The notes beneath the pieces were generated by a model that was not told the DNA's origin, ran no database searches, and saw only the letters and a list, made by a program, of their open reading frames with translations. Source: Panopea generosa (lineage: Eukaryota > Mollusca > Bivalvia > Adapedonta > Hiatellidae). Taken from it: a stretch of 64,000 nt of DNA. The stretch is from contig CM055901.1 in assembly GCA_029582155.1 (NCBI GenBank), positions 24,895,657 through 24,959,656 on the forward strand, read 5' to 3'. Both the position numbers and the translations under genes were made by a program. Positions 1-12,289 of this stretch are shown here, one piece after another. How positions within the stretch are numbered: position 1 is the first letter of the stretch; every line of letters starts with the position of its first letter.

Positions 1-591
1 GGTCTAGTGTTAAACATTTGACCTTAGTAAAGGGGGTTGTGGATGCAATCGCCTGCTAGGATCATATGTTGTGTCATTGAGCAAGAACTATTATCCACAT
101 AAATTTCACTTTAAACCAAAAATTAATTCTACCTATCAAGACATAGACTGATTTGTGAAGTTGTAAGAACTTGTTTCACAGTAAATGTAAAGTAAACAGC
201 TTTAAACTGAGATTGTAAAAGAGAAATTTTGCCGGTCCACTAATATGTTATTAATTAAATGTCTTTATAAATGTACCCCACCCTCCTACCGGTACTGCAA
301 ACTTGAAGTGATGTTAAACCTTATTAAAATAAACTTACCTTGGTTATTAATTAGTATGTAAGTTGTATTGTAATGTCGTATAATGATGCATCGAATTCAG
401 GATCAGAGGGTTGGGGCTTCAGTCCTCGCCCACAGCTTTGTGTGGTGTCCATTAGCAAGATGCTTTTCTGGATATGCTTACTGTAGTATTGGTTCTACCC
501 AGATAGATTAAGAACGTGATATGTATTAGTTGTAATAGCTTGTTTCACAATGGAAGTAAAATGGATAAGCTTAGACTAATGTGGACTTTAA

Positions 592-1297
592 ACCTAGCAA
601 TGACCTAAATATGAGCTATACCTCTAGCAATGACCTTAATGTGGGTTGTACACATAGCAATGACCTTAATGTGGATTAAGCACCTAGCCATGACCTTAAT
701 CTGGGTTGTACACCCAAGCAATGACCATAATATGAGCTGTACATCTAGCAATGACTTTAATGTGGGATATACACATAATAATGACTATAATGTTGGCCAT
801 ATAGCAATGGCCTTAATATGAGCTGTACATCTAGCAATGACTTTAATGTGGGATATACACATAATAATGACTATAATGTTGGCCATACACCTAGCAATGG
901 CCTTAATATGAGCTGTACATCAAGCAATGACCATAATGTGGGCTGTGCACCCAGCAATGACCTTAATATCAGCTTTACACATAGCAATTACCTAAATGTT
1001 GGCTATGTGCCTAGTAATGACTTTAATGTGGGCAATACACCTAGCAATTACTGAAATGTTGGCCATGCACATAGCAATGACCGTAATGTGGGCCTTACAC
1101 ATAGCAATGGCCTTAATTTGGGCTATGTATGTAGGTATGGGTTGTACACCTAGCAATGACCGTAATTGGGCCATACACCTAGCAATGGCCTTAATGTGGG
1201 CTATGTACCCATTAGTTACCATAATATGGGCCATACACCTAGCAATGACCATAATATTGGCCATTCACCTAGCAATGGCCTAAATGTTGGCTGTGTA
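592..1297. repeat. 30-bp minisatellite, about 23 copies
   Basis: Imperfect tandem repeat with unit core CCTAGCAATGACCTTAATGT followed by GGGCTGTACA-like sequence. A block of about 86 bp (736-805 and 821-885) is itself duplicated inside the array. The unit length is divisible by three, which explains open frames on both strands here. No gene is inferred. Confidence 0.95.
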
Positions 1298-1769
1298 ATG
1301 AACTTATGAAAGGAAAAAAAGTTGTGTTTCATTTCTCATGATGATTAGCTGTTTTCGCACACAGTATTTACTTGCATGTGGCTAATGGAATGCTAGTTGG
1401 GATTCTTTTCTCAATAATTGTTACTGAAAAAAACTAAAGGGATTGGTTCTGGAATGTTATGGCTTTATAGCTTTGTTTGTCATTTGCCTTTGAAGCTGAA
1501 GTTTTTGTAAGATTTGGGAAGATTAGTTTCTGTGTTGATTGTTGATTACACAACTACTAAAATTAGAATGAGAAAAACATTTCTCTGACAAAATTACTTT
1601 GTTTACTGTATGTTTCAAGGTTAAAGTTAAAATTTCAACTGAAGTTGGTAAGAAACACAAAGGGTGTATTGATAACAATAAAAGACAAAAAATGCATGTA
1701 ATAATATTGTTTTATTGCAAAATTTTACTATTTTTAAGGTGTTTCAATCTATGAGTACTTCCGTCAGTA
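1298..1769. other. Unannotated AT-rich spacer
   Basis: Spacer between two minisatellites. I see no coding signal, RNA gene or recognisable transposon. Confidence 0.6.
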
Positions 1770-3180
1770 ACATACTGTATAGGCAATACCAAGTATTTAT
1801 TGTATTGGCAATGGGAAGTACTTATTGTAAAGGCAGTACCCAGTACTTATTGTATTGACAATACCCAGTACTAATTGTAATGGCAATACCCAGTACTTTT
1901 TGTATTGACAATTCCCAGTACTTATTGTAATGGCAATACCCAGTACTTATTGTATTAGCAGTACCCGCTACTTATTGTATTGTAATACCCAGTACTTATT
2001 GTATTGACAATACCCGGTACTTATTGTAATGGCAATACCCAGTTCTTTTTGTATTGACAATTCCCAGTACTTATTGTAATGGCAATACCCAGTACTTATT
2101 GTATTAGCAGTACCCACTACTTATTGTATTGTAATACCCAGTACTTATTGTAATGGCAATACCCAGTACTTATTGTAATGGCAATACCCAGTACTTATTG
2201 TATTGACAATACCCAGTACTTATTGTAATGGCAATACCCAGTACTTATTGTATTAGCAGTACCCAGTACTTATTGTAACAGCAATACCAAGTACTTATTG
2301 TAATGGCAATACCCAGTACTTATTGTATTGACAATACCTGGTACTTATTGTAATGGCAATACCCAGTACTTATTGTATTAGCAGTTCCCGGTACTTATTG
2401 TATTGTAATACCCAGTACTTATTGTATTAGCAATACCTGGTACTTATTGTAATGGCAATACCCAGTACTTATTGTATTGACAATACCCAGTACTTATTGT
2501 AATGGTAATACCCAGTACTTATTGTATTGACAATACCCAGTACTTATTGTAATGGCTATACCCAGTACTTGTTGTATTGACAATACCCGGTACTTATTGT
2601 AATGGCAATACCCAGTACTTATTGTATTAGCAGTTCCCGGTACTTATTGTATTGTAATACCCAGTACTTATTGTATTAGCAATACCCGGTACTTATTGTA
2701 ATGGCAATACCCAGTACTTATTGTATTGACAATACCCAGTACTTATTGTAATGGCAATACCAAGTACTTATTGTATTGACAATACCCAGTACTTATTGTA
2801 ATGGCTTAACCCAGTACTTATTGTATTGTAATACCCAGTACTTATTGTATTAGCAATACCAGGTGCTTATTGTAATGGCAATACCCAGTACTTATTGTAT
2901 TGACAATACCCAGTACTTATTGTAATGGCAATACCCAGTACTTATTGTATTGACAATACCCAGTTCTTATTGTAATGGCAATACCAAGTACTTATTGTAT
3001 TGACAATACCCAGTACTTATTGTAATGGCAATACCCAGTACTTATTGTATTAGCAGTTCCCGGTACTTATTGTATTGTAATACCCAGTACTTATTGTATT
3101 GACAATACCCAGTACTTTTTGTAATGGCAATACTCATTATTTATTGTAACGGAAATACCCGGTACATAATGTATGCAATA
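1770..3180. repeat. 25-bp minisatellite (50-bp dimer), about 56 copies
   Basis: Unit CCCAGTACTTATTGTAATGG plus CAATA. Monomers carrying GTAATGGCA alternate with monomers carrying GTATTGACA over most of the array, a 50-bp higher-order dimer. A shorter monomer lacking the GGCA/GACA segment recurs. Each unit contains the palindrome AGTACT. Confidence 0.95.
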
Positions 3181-3302
3181 ATGTTTTTTGGAGGCCATCA
3201 AGTCTGGCCTTGGATCAAAGTTACAACCACAGGTGTAATGAATTACTACATTACCACTACTCTATTGCATGCTTAGTTACAGGTGGATTACCTAGTTGCT
3301 AA

Positions 3303-3722
<420 letters not shown>

Positions 3723-3783
3723 GACGGATGACTACATGGAAACAAGGTGGTAGTGTGGGTCCTCTGTGGTTTTATTCTCTGTC

Positions 3784-4070
3784 TTAAAGATATTGAGGTT
3801 TTAAGGAAAATTTATCATAATTTGTCATTACTTTAACTGCATTATACACATTTTGTTACCATAAGTACCTCAACAATTTTAAACACACATGTCTTGGAAT
3901 GGTATTATTTTGATGATAATTTCATTCTGCAGTATAAGAATTTTGATTTGTTTCCTGAGATGAATGGAAGTGAAGATAATTAAAAACGAGATATTGCAAG
4001 ATTTTGCGTGAATATGCGAGCGTTCACAAAATCTCAGTCAATTGCCTTTCCTTCTCTATATAATTCCTTG
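3784..4070 (+). repeat. Dispersed repeat family A, copy 1
   Basis: About 290 bp that recurs at 13414-13704 in the same orientation. The copies share blocks such as GATATTGCAAGATTTTGCGT and GAATATGCGAGCGTTCACAA, with point differences and small indels throughout. No coding capacity or tRNA-like head is visible, so the class is unknown. Confidence 0.85.
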
Positions 4071-5136
4071 ATTTCACTGATGAGGTTTTGGAGTTCAACT
4101 GAACCCAGATATCTCAAGTGAGAAATGTGACTAGTTACTTGTAGAAGTGGAACAGTTCTGCAAATCAGATTGGTGGACATTTGACACAAGATCTTCCTCC
4201 ACCAGTAAAACTACTTGTCACAACACCTATATGACCATGATGAAAACTACTTGTCACAGCACCTATATAACCATGATGAAATGTGTTGACACTGGAATTA
4301 GGTCACGTTCAAATTTTACCTTGTTTTATAATCTAGGTAAACTTACCAATTTTTAACCAAATTAAAAAAAAAAAAAATAAAAAACAAACTAGAAATGGCA
4401 AAATACCATATTGAAATGGTTAACAAAAGAACAGAGTGTAAATAACAGGGAATTTTTAATTATACATTTATAAGGAGGGACAATCAGTAGAGTTGATACT
4501 TTAATTAATACTGCATTTCTGATATTGGAAAAGAAAATAATAACAGAAACAAAATGATTTTGAATATATAGGTTATATTTAATTCTAAAGTTGTCATTGA
4601 AACATACAAATAATATCTATGTATTAAAAAAAATCAATGTTCATACACCTTTTGGTAAATACCTGTTTTATGTAATTTTCTTTATTAAAAAATACATTAC
4701 ATTTAACAAGACTTTTGATTCTGTTTTAGTACCAGTCACTTCCAGACAGTGAGTTAATGTTTATATGTCTCTACCTTTAGGGTATGATTTTCTTATATGG
4801 TACTGATGTCAAAAACTCATAGTTTTCTGTTCTCAATGACTTCTTCACTATACTACTATTTGTAAACACTGTTGGCCCATATCTGTCTCTGCATCATCCT
4901 CAACTTGACCAGGGTTTATCTTATTTGACTCTCAGTAAATTCATCTATATATCTACACCTTTTGAATGGATTGGTCCCAAAACAATGATTGAGTACTCTA
5001 GAAATTTACCGAGTTAAATGGTAAATTAAATTGGGGTAATGCTGTTTATCAGGTATTTGTTCAGCCAGACGTGCTGACATTTGTCATCATTACAGTAAAG
5101 GTATAAATCAAATGTCTTAATATTTGACATGAAAAG
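4071..5136. other. Gene-free spacer with a short duplication
   Basis: A 36-bp direct duplication (about 4206-4277, core AAAACTACTTGTCACA) lies near the start, followed by AT-rich sequence with an A-run near 4361-4385. Nothing else is recognised. Confidence 0.5.
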
Positions 5137-5144
5137 TAAACTAA

Positions 5145-5337
5145 GCAGGGCGATAATTTAATGGATAGAGTTTTGGCTGCTCACGCCAAAGGTTGCGGGT
5201 TCGATCCCCCAATCAACCTGATGCCTCTTATAAAACAACACTCAGTACTGGTTTACCCAGGATGCGGAATCGAAAGCGGTTCATATAAGCTCTGAGCTTT
5301 CATCACAATTGAGCTAAAATAAATTGGTATAAACTAA
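5145..5337 (+). mobile_element. tRNA-derived SINE, family 1 (best copy)
   Basis: A tRNA-like head has the perfect pol III B box GGGTTCGATCC and an A-box-like region near TAATGGATAGAG. It is followed by a unique body (GATGCCTCT... CAGTACTGG... ATATAAGCTCTGAGCTTTCA) and an AT-rich end. Related copies occur at 36600-36785, 29541-29695 and, degraded, 33597-33735. TAAACTAA occurs on both sides, but the element's own end resembles it, so a target-site duplication is uncertain. Confidence 0.85.
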
Positions 5338-6989
5338 TTAAACTATACTATAGCTTTTAAGCAGAATAGCGTAAATTTAAATTTAAAAAAATGTTATATA
5401 TATCTTGTAAAATATATAATATTTCTTCAGTTACAGTAAATTGGCGAGTATCTGACCTAACCAACACAAATGAACAGTATGAAAGAACAAGCACTGAGGA
5501 TGAGATGTGTTAATGTCCGATTAGTATTGTGTGGTTTTCTCTTGTCAGTTACAACAATGAACAACTTTTTTTTAATCCAGTGAAGAATAGTGTATTTTAC
5601 AGTAGTTTTACAGTCCTACACTCTGGTATTCCTTGTATACCACAGTGGCCACCTCTTATAATCATGATTTGGTGGTATGGACTTTTCATCTTTTTTTCTC
5701 CAACAGTATTTCTGTGATTAAAAAAAGAAGCACATCTAAACATTGTTTCTGAGATCCACTATGCCATTAAGCAGTACAAGACATAACTAGTGCTGCAAGC
5801 GAATGATTACTTCCTCACATATTGAGAGGTGGAAGACTTATGGTCGTAGAACAATATTCATAACATATTACAGAGACTTCGTCCGGACAGGGATTTGACC
5901 AGTAGGTTGCGTTTCTTACTGAATTAGCTGGGCTTGACAATATCAACCTTTATTGATTGTGTTATATTAGATTTCATTTTAAAATCAATTCAGTTATTCT
6001 ATTGCAGTTCATATATACATGTAATATGGCAAAAGTTTACTGGTAATCTAAGGCAGGAAACCAATATTCCTTTTGTTATTTATCATAATATGGATTATAG
6101 AAATATGTACAGCCTACAGGAGACCAGCTCTAGTTCCTTATAAAGGATAATTATGATATAGGATTAATATATACAATTTATATAGTGATGAATCGCTAGT
6201 GTACATATCAACTACATGTAGTTAAGATAAAGAACAAATAAATTGTGACAACCTCTAGCTACAATGCAAGTCATTTGTAGGAGCAACAACAGGGGCGTAA
6301 TATGGGGCAAACTCGTTACTTATATAACTCATTGCGAGCCAAAAACGTAATCTTGAAAGCTGCTTTGAATTGAATAGTTCATTGTGGAAGTTTTAAGATA
6401 TTGGAGTTTGCTGATTTGTGTGGCATGAATTCATTCAATGAGATCATACATGTAATATGCATATAAGTTCAAACATAGAATTATGCAATAAATCCAAATA
6501 TATATTATTTGTGTTAAAGATATCTTGAATACAGTTTTTAAAGTTGTGTTAAGAATACTTCTTCTTACAAAAGTTTGAAAATATTAATGTAAAAGTTTAA
6601 GACAAACTAAAGTTAAAGCAATATATTAAAGAAATTTAGCTGACAAAAACATTAAATTTGCTAATACAGTAAGCAAGTTTTGGCCTAATGGGACACACAG
6701 CAATTATGATAACTTTTCACTTGAGTCTTGTTCTGAAAGTTCTTTGATGCAAAAATGTAGATCTATGATGTGCAGGCACTAATTTTGGTTCTATTTAAAA
6801 ATGGGCATAACTCTTGTAAATCCTGGAAAGATTTCGCATATCGCAGGGCCTATTTAAAAGAAAGTGTAGCACATATTTTATTTTTGTTGGTATGATAGTA
6901 AAACGCGAGATGAATATCTTCGTGGCCATACAATGATAGAAATTGGATCACTTTGATCCGTAAAACATGAGTAAAATTTACTGTAAGCA
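5338..6989. other. Gene-free AT-rich sequence
   Basis: Short open frames at 5529-5717 and 5934-6143 show no domain or splice support. I see nothing else. Confidence 0.5.
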
Positions 6990-7000
6990 CTGTCATGTGT

Positions 7001-7285
7001 AGCCGGGTCCGATTAGCTCAGTCCGTTATACATCTGACTATCAACCCAGGGGTCATGAGTTTGATTCCTCACCTAGCAACAGTCTCTGTGATGATTGATA
7101 TACGACATTGTGTCTCATTATCATTTGTCTCTCAGCGCTGATTCAAGTGGAGAAGTTAGTTACATGCAGTGATGGGGTGTGCTCAAGTACTAGTTAATAT
7201 TTCAGGATCCCAGGAAACAGTGGTTAGGTTAACTGATAGTCTTGATGGCATAAAAATGGCGCTAAATATTCAATCAATCAATCAG
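7001..7285 (+). mobile_element. tRNA-derived SINE, family 2, with target-site duplication
   Basis: The head GTCCGATTAGCTCAGTCCG matches the tRNA A box (TAGCTCAGTCCG). AGTTTGATTCCT matches the B box about 45 bp later. The body runs to a GGCGCTAAATATTC end and an (AATC)n tail. Flanking 11-mers CTGTCATGTGT (6990-7000) and CTGACATGTGT (7286-7296) match at 10 of 11 positions and are read as the target-site duplication, so the element is full length and fairly young. Confidence 0.9.
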
Positions 7286-7493
7286 CTGACATGTGTCCTT
7301 TAAAGATTCACCACTGATAAGATTGATTAACTAAAAGGTATTCATAAATAATCTGTTAAATGTTACAACAGCTTTAAAACATTTTACTCAATCTAGCACC
7401 ACTTAAATACTATAGGCGAACATGATTAAAGTAATGAGTCTTAACCATGGGTATAGAGTTGAAGTATTTCTAAATTCAGCATTTAAAGGAAAG

Positions 7494-7655
7494 TTCTAGG
7501 TCTGGTCAGCCCAGTGTCAGTATAATATGACTGGATGGGGTATTATACCATATGTCTGCTGCGTGATACTCCAGAATGACAACACTCAGAATACTGTCTA
7601 AAGTAGACACCGTCTGAAAAATTGTTGAAAGCGACGCTAAATTTCATACAACACC
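7494..7655 (+). repeat. Dispersed bivalve-type repeat fragment
   Basis: Contains GGTCAGCCCAGTGTCAGTAT, GTCTGCTGCGTGATACTCCA and AAAATTGTTGAAAGCGACGC followed by TAAAT. I recognise this combination as the 3' portion of a short interspersed repeat common in bivalve genomes. The end shares the G-A/G-CG-TAAA signature with the SINE tail at 7250-7275. This is recognition from memory, not a search. Confidence 0.55.
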
Positions 7656-8664
7656 AATAACATTTCAATTTGAATGATATGAAATAATGAATATATATTT
7701 TACACTCACAAATTCACACATCGATTATTTTTTTGGGAAATGTGGCGCATTCAATCCATTAACTTTTGTTGTACATTAGCTTCATGTACATGGAAGTCTT
7801 ATGCTGATGATACATTTTCGATAACTTTACAACAATGAAATAGCACAGCTACTGAAAATCATGTATTTATGGCCTTAAAAATCTTTGAATTTACTTTTTT
7901 TTAAAAGTGTTTATTTATTTATTTTATTAATAAGTATACCGAAAAAATCTGTTGTATGATTGTTAAACCTGTCAAATTGTCAAATAAAGCCCCCAACATA
8001 CTTTGGCTGAGGCAGCGTCTAGAATTAGTACAAATATATGTGTATGTATTGAAATAAAATAGTAATGTGGCCTTTATCAGCTCTATGAAATCACCAAAAC
8101 AACAAGAAGTTGTGGGGGGTGGGGGGTCATGAAATTTGGAGTTTGGAAAGGATGAGGTCAAATTTTCAGTCAATTTTTGTCTTGATTGTAAATTCAAAAC
8201 AGAATTTCTGATGTGAACTATGTGGATGACTCTCAGTTTAACAAATAAGGCTCTCCGAGAGAGACACTGAATAGATATATATATAAACAAACAAAAAATG
8301 GTGTTAATAAGTTTCCATTTTAAAAAGAAAACAGCATTTTGTAAGACTTAAGAATAATATTCTTTCTCAAAAGAAAATAATCTAAAATTTCTAACAACAA
8401 ATATTAAATAGTGGACAAGTAATTGGTTTTCTAGATCTTTTTATATAATATTTCTACACATATATACATCATAATTTTTACAATATTATTTTTTCTCGTT
8501 TTTCTTAATGAAAACTCATGCCTCTTTTCAATAATTGAAAAGTTTGGCAAAACTGTTGCACCTTTTTCTCTATTCATTTGTACATACATGAGTTTTACCT
8601 TTCATGGATTTCTTGACAATTCCTGGGCTGTAACTAGACAGTAAATGATGCTGTCAAGTAGGCT
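7656..8664. other. Gene-free AT-rich sequence with a G-run
   Basis: Downstream flank of the GPCR beyond its 3' minisatellite. A G-run of six, T, then six G lies near 8114-8126. The 7897-7930 stretch carries several TTTATT hexamers (AATAAA on the GPCR strand) that could serve as a distal poly(A) signal if the 3' UTR crosses the array. Confidence 0.4.
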
Positions 8665-11598
8665 CGCCACTGAATAAAGCCAAATTAAAATATCAGTCCA
8701 AGAGCGAACAGCGGAGCCGCTTAATAAAGCCAAAGTAAAATATTAGTCCAAGAGTAAACAGCGGAGTAGCAGAATTAAACCATAGTAAAATATCAGTCCA
8801 AGAGGAAACAGCAGAGAAGCGGAGCAAAAACAAAGTAAAATATCAATCCAAGAGGAAACAGCAGAGCCGCTGAATAAAACCAAAGTAAAATATCAATCCA
8901 AGAGTAAACAGTGAAGTAGCAGAATAAAGCCAAAGTAAAATATCAGTCCAAGAGGAAACAGCAGAGCCGCTAAATAAAACTAAAGTAAAATATCAGTCCA
9001 AGAAGAAACAGCAGAGCCGCTGAATAAAACCAAAGTAAAATATCAGTCCAAGAGTAAACAGCGGAATCACTTAACAAAACCAAAGTAAAATATCAGTCCA
9101 AGAGTAAGCAGGGGAGTCACTTAACAAAACCAAAGTAAAATATCAGTCCAAGAGTAAACAGGGGAGTCACTTAACAAAACCAAAGTAAAATATCAGTCCA
9201 AGAGTAAACAGGGGAGTCACTGAATAAAACCAAAGTAAAATATCAGTCCAAGAGTAAACAGGGGAGTCACTTAACAAAACCAAAGTAAAATATCAGTCCA
9301 AGAGTAAACAGGGGAGTCACTTAACAAAACCAAAGTAAAATATCAGTCCAAGAGTAAGCAGGGGAGTCACTGAATAAAACCAAAGTAAAATATCAGTCCA
9401 AGAGTAAACAGGGGAGTCACTGAATAAAACCAAAGTAAAATATCAGTCCAAGAGTAAACAGTGGAATCACTTAACAAAACCGAAGTAAAATATCAGTCCA
9501 AGAGTAAACAGCGGAATCACTGAATAAAACACTGAATAGAACCAAAGTAAAATATCAATCAAAGAGTAAACAGAGGAATCACTGAACAAAACCAAAGTAA
9601 AATGTCAGTCCAAGAGTAAACAGCGGAATCACTGAATAAAACCAAAGTAAAATATCAGTCCAAGAGTAAACAGCGGAATCACTGAATAAAACCAAAGTAA
9701 AATATCAGTCCAAGAGTAAACAGCGGAGCCACTGAATAAAACACTGAATAGAACCAAAGTAAAATATCAATCAAAGAGTAAACAGAGGAATCACTGAACA
9801 AAACCAAAGTAAAATGTCAGTCCAAGAGTAAACAACGGAATCACTGAATAAAACCAAAGTAAAATATCAGTCCAAGAGTAAACAGTGGAATCACTGAATA
9901 AAACCAAAGTAAAATATCAGTCCAAGAGTAAACAGCGGAGCCACTGAATAAAACCAAAGTAAAATATCAGTCCAAGAGTAAACAGTGGAATCACTGAATA
10001 AAACCAAAGTGAAATATCAGTCCAAGAGTAAACAGTGGAATCACTGAATAAAACCAAAGTGAAATATCAGTCCAAGAGTAAACAGTGGAATCACTGAATA
10101 AAACCAAAGTGAAATATCAGTCCAAGAGTAAACAGCGGAATCACTGAATAAAACCAAAGTGAAATATCAGTCCAAGAGTAAACAGCGGAATCACTGAATA
10201 AAACCAAAGTAAAATATCAGTCCAAGAGTAAACAGCGGAATCACTGAATAAAACCAAAGTAAAATATCAGTCCAAGAGTAAACAGCGGAATCACTGAATA
10301 AAACCAAAGTAAAATATCAGTCCAAGAGTAAACAGTGGAATCACTGAATAAAACCAAAGTAAAATATCGGTCCAAGAGTAAACAGTGGAATCACTGAATA
10401 AAACCAAAGTGAAATATCAGTCCAAGAGTAAACAGTGGAATCACTGAATAAAACCAAAGTGAAATATCAGTCCAAGAGTAAACAGTGGAATCACTGAATA
10501 AAACCAAAGTGAAATATCAGTCCAAGAGTAAACAGTGGAATCACTGAATAAAACCAAAGTGAAATATCAGTCCAAGAGTAAACAGTGGAATCACTGAATA
10601 AAACCAAAGTAAAATATCAGTCCAAGAGTAAACAGCGGAATCACTGAATAAAACCAAAGTGAAATATCAGTCCAAGAGTAAACAGCGGAATCACTGAATA
10701 AAACCAAAGTAAAATATCAGTCCAAGAGTAAACAGTGGAATCACTGAATAAAACCAAAGTAAAATATCAGTCCAAGAGTAAACAGCGGAATCACTGAATA
10801 AAACCAAATTAAATATCAGTCCAACAGTAAACAGCGGAGCTGCTGAATGAAACCAAAGTAAAATATCAGTCCAAGAGTAAACAGTGGAATCACTGAATAA
10901 AACCAAAGTAAAATATCGGTCCAAGAGTAAACAGTGGAATCACTGAACAAAACCAAAGTAAAATATCAGTCCAAGAGTAAACAGCGGAATCACTGAATAA
11001 AACCAAAGTGAAATATCAGTCCAAGAGTAAACAGTGGAATCACTGAATAAAACCAAAGTAAAATATCAGTCCAAGAGTAAACAGTGGAATCACTGAATAA
11101 AACCAAAGTAAAATATCAGTCCAAGAGTAAACAGCGGAATCACTGAATAAAACCAAATTAAATATCAGTCCAACAGTAAACAGCGGAGCCGCTGAATGAA
11201 ACCAAAGTAAAATATCAGTCCAAGAGTAAACAGTGGAATCACTTAACAAAACCAAAGTAAAATATCAGTCCAAGAGTAAACAGGGGAATCACTGAATAAA
11301 ACCAAAGTAAAATATCAGTCCAAGAGTAAACAGCGGAGCCACTGAATAAAACCAAAGTAAAATAACAGTCCAAGAGTAAACAGGCAAGTCACTGAATAAA
11401 ACCAAAGTAAAATATTAGTCCAAGAGTAAACAGGGGAATCACTGAATAAAACCAAAGTAAAATATCAGTCCAAGAGTAAACAGCGGAATCACTTAACAGA
11501 ACCAAAGTAAAATATCAGTCCAAGAGTAAACAGGGGAGTCACTGAATAAAACTAAAGTAAAATATCAGTCTAAGAGTAAACAGGGGAGTCACTGAATG
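8665..11598. repeat. 50-bp minisatellite, about 58 copies, 3' of the GPCR
   Basis: Unit core ATATCAGTCCAAGAGTAAAC plus a CAGYGGAATCACTGAATAAAACCAAAGTAAA-type remainder. Most units carry AATAAA on the plus strand. On the minus (GPCR) strand the same segment reads as a pyrimidine-rich TTTTATTCAG, like a 3' splice acceptor. Left-end units are more divergent; the middle (about 9960-11100) is very homogeneous, suggesting recent local amplification. Confidence 0.96.
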
Positions 11599-11824
11599 AT
11601 AATGACAACATTCCTTGATCCCTTCTCTTAAAAACACATGGCAACAGTGACTCAATTAAATCTTAATATGTCTCTGATGTCACGGATTATGTTCTCTCAA
11701 TATATTAACTCTGGCATTTACAATAAACACATAACCTGGACTTTTGTGTACAGAGTGCACAGTAACCAAAACTGCTACATGCAGAGTTAAGTAATGTGGG
11801 AGAGTTGTTCAGTATGTCTAGTTA

Positions 11825-12289
11825 TCACTTGCTGTTACTGTTTAAAGCACATTTATGCAAGAATGGAAACCATTTTGGCTGCAGTAATAACTGTTTAATG
11901 TCATGACCGTCCATCTCGCTAGGTCGTCTCACACCCACAGAATCTGACCGCTGGTCATTGGACTTTTCTCCACCTTGCGACGATGCGCGTGTTGATGTTG
12001 TCGTGGAACGCGTGCTCATCTGCTTTTTTCGCATGTACATTGGTCCTCGAACACACGTGCAAATAGACTGCTTGAAACCATCTCTGAAAGTCTTCGACAT
12101 GAATGCATAGACAAATGGATTGACACAGCTGTTGGCGTAGGAGAGTAGATGGAAAATCATCCTCATGGTTTTGAGCCAACCCATGTTGAGGTAATCCAGA
12201 ACATTGAAGGCGACTAAGACGTTGTTCACCAAGACTGGGGTCCAGCAGACGGCAAATAAAATCACGACCACCATCAGCATCATCACAAC
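11825..12289 (-). CDS. GPCR terminal coding exon 6 (TM6, TM7, C-tail)
   Basis: This exon encodes residues 292-445 and the stop. The acceptor TTAATTACCAG precedes GTT (phase 0). TM6 is VVMMLMVVVILFAVCWTP. TM7 contains LLSYANSCVNPFVYAF, followed by helix 8 (SKTFRDGFKQ), a Cys pair and about 75 tail residues rich in Ser, Thr and Arg. No AATAAA is seen on the gene strand between the stop and 11600, where a 50-bp minisatellite starts, so the 3' UTR end is unresolved. Confidence 0.94.
   Translation of the reverse strand, partial: VVMMLMVVVILFAVCWTPVLVNNVLVAFNVLDYLNMGWLKTMRMIFHLLSYANSCVNPFVYAFMSKTFRDGFKQSICTCVRGPMYMRKKQMSTRSTTTSTRASSQGGEKSNDQRSDSVGVRRPSEMDGHDIKQLLLQPKWFPFLHKCALNSNSK

Noticed and set aside
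395-530. Possible degraded SINE (ATTGGTTCTACCCAGATAG)
   Set aside because: Only one short block resembles SINE family 1 and the order of other blocks does not match.
5145-5220. Functional tRNA genes at SINE heads (also 7001-7075 and 19905-19988)
   Set aside because: A and B boxes are good, but the acceptor stems do not pair and a SINE body follows, so these are SINE promoters, not tRNA genes.
8665-11598. CRISPR-like appearance of regular direct repeats
   Set aside because: The whole unit repeats without unique spacers, there are no cas genes and the genome is animal. All such arrays here are minisatellites.
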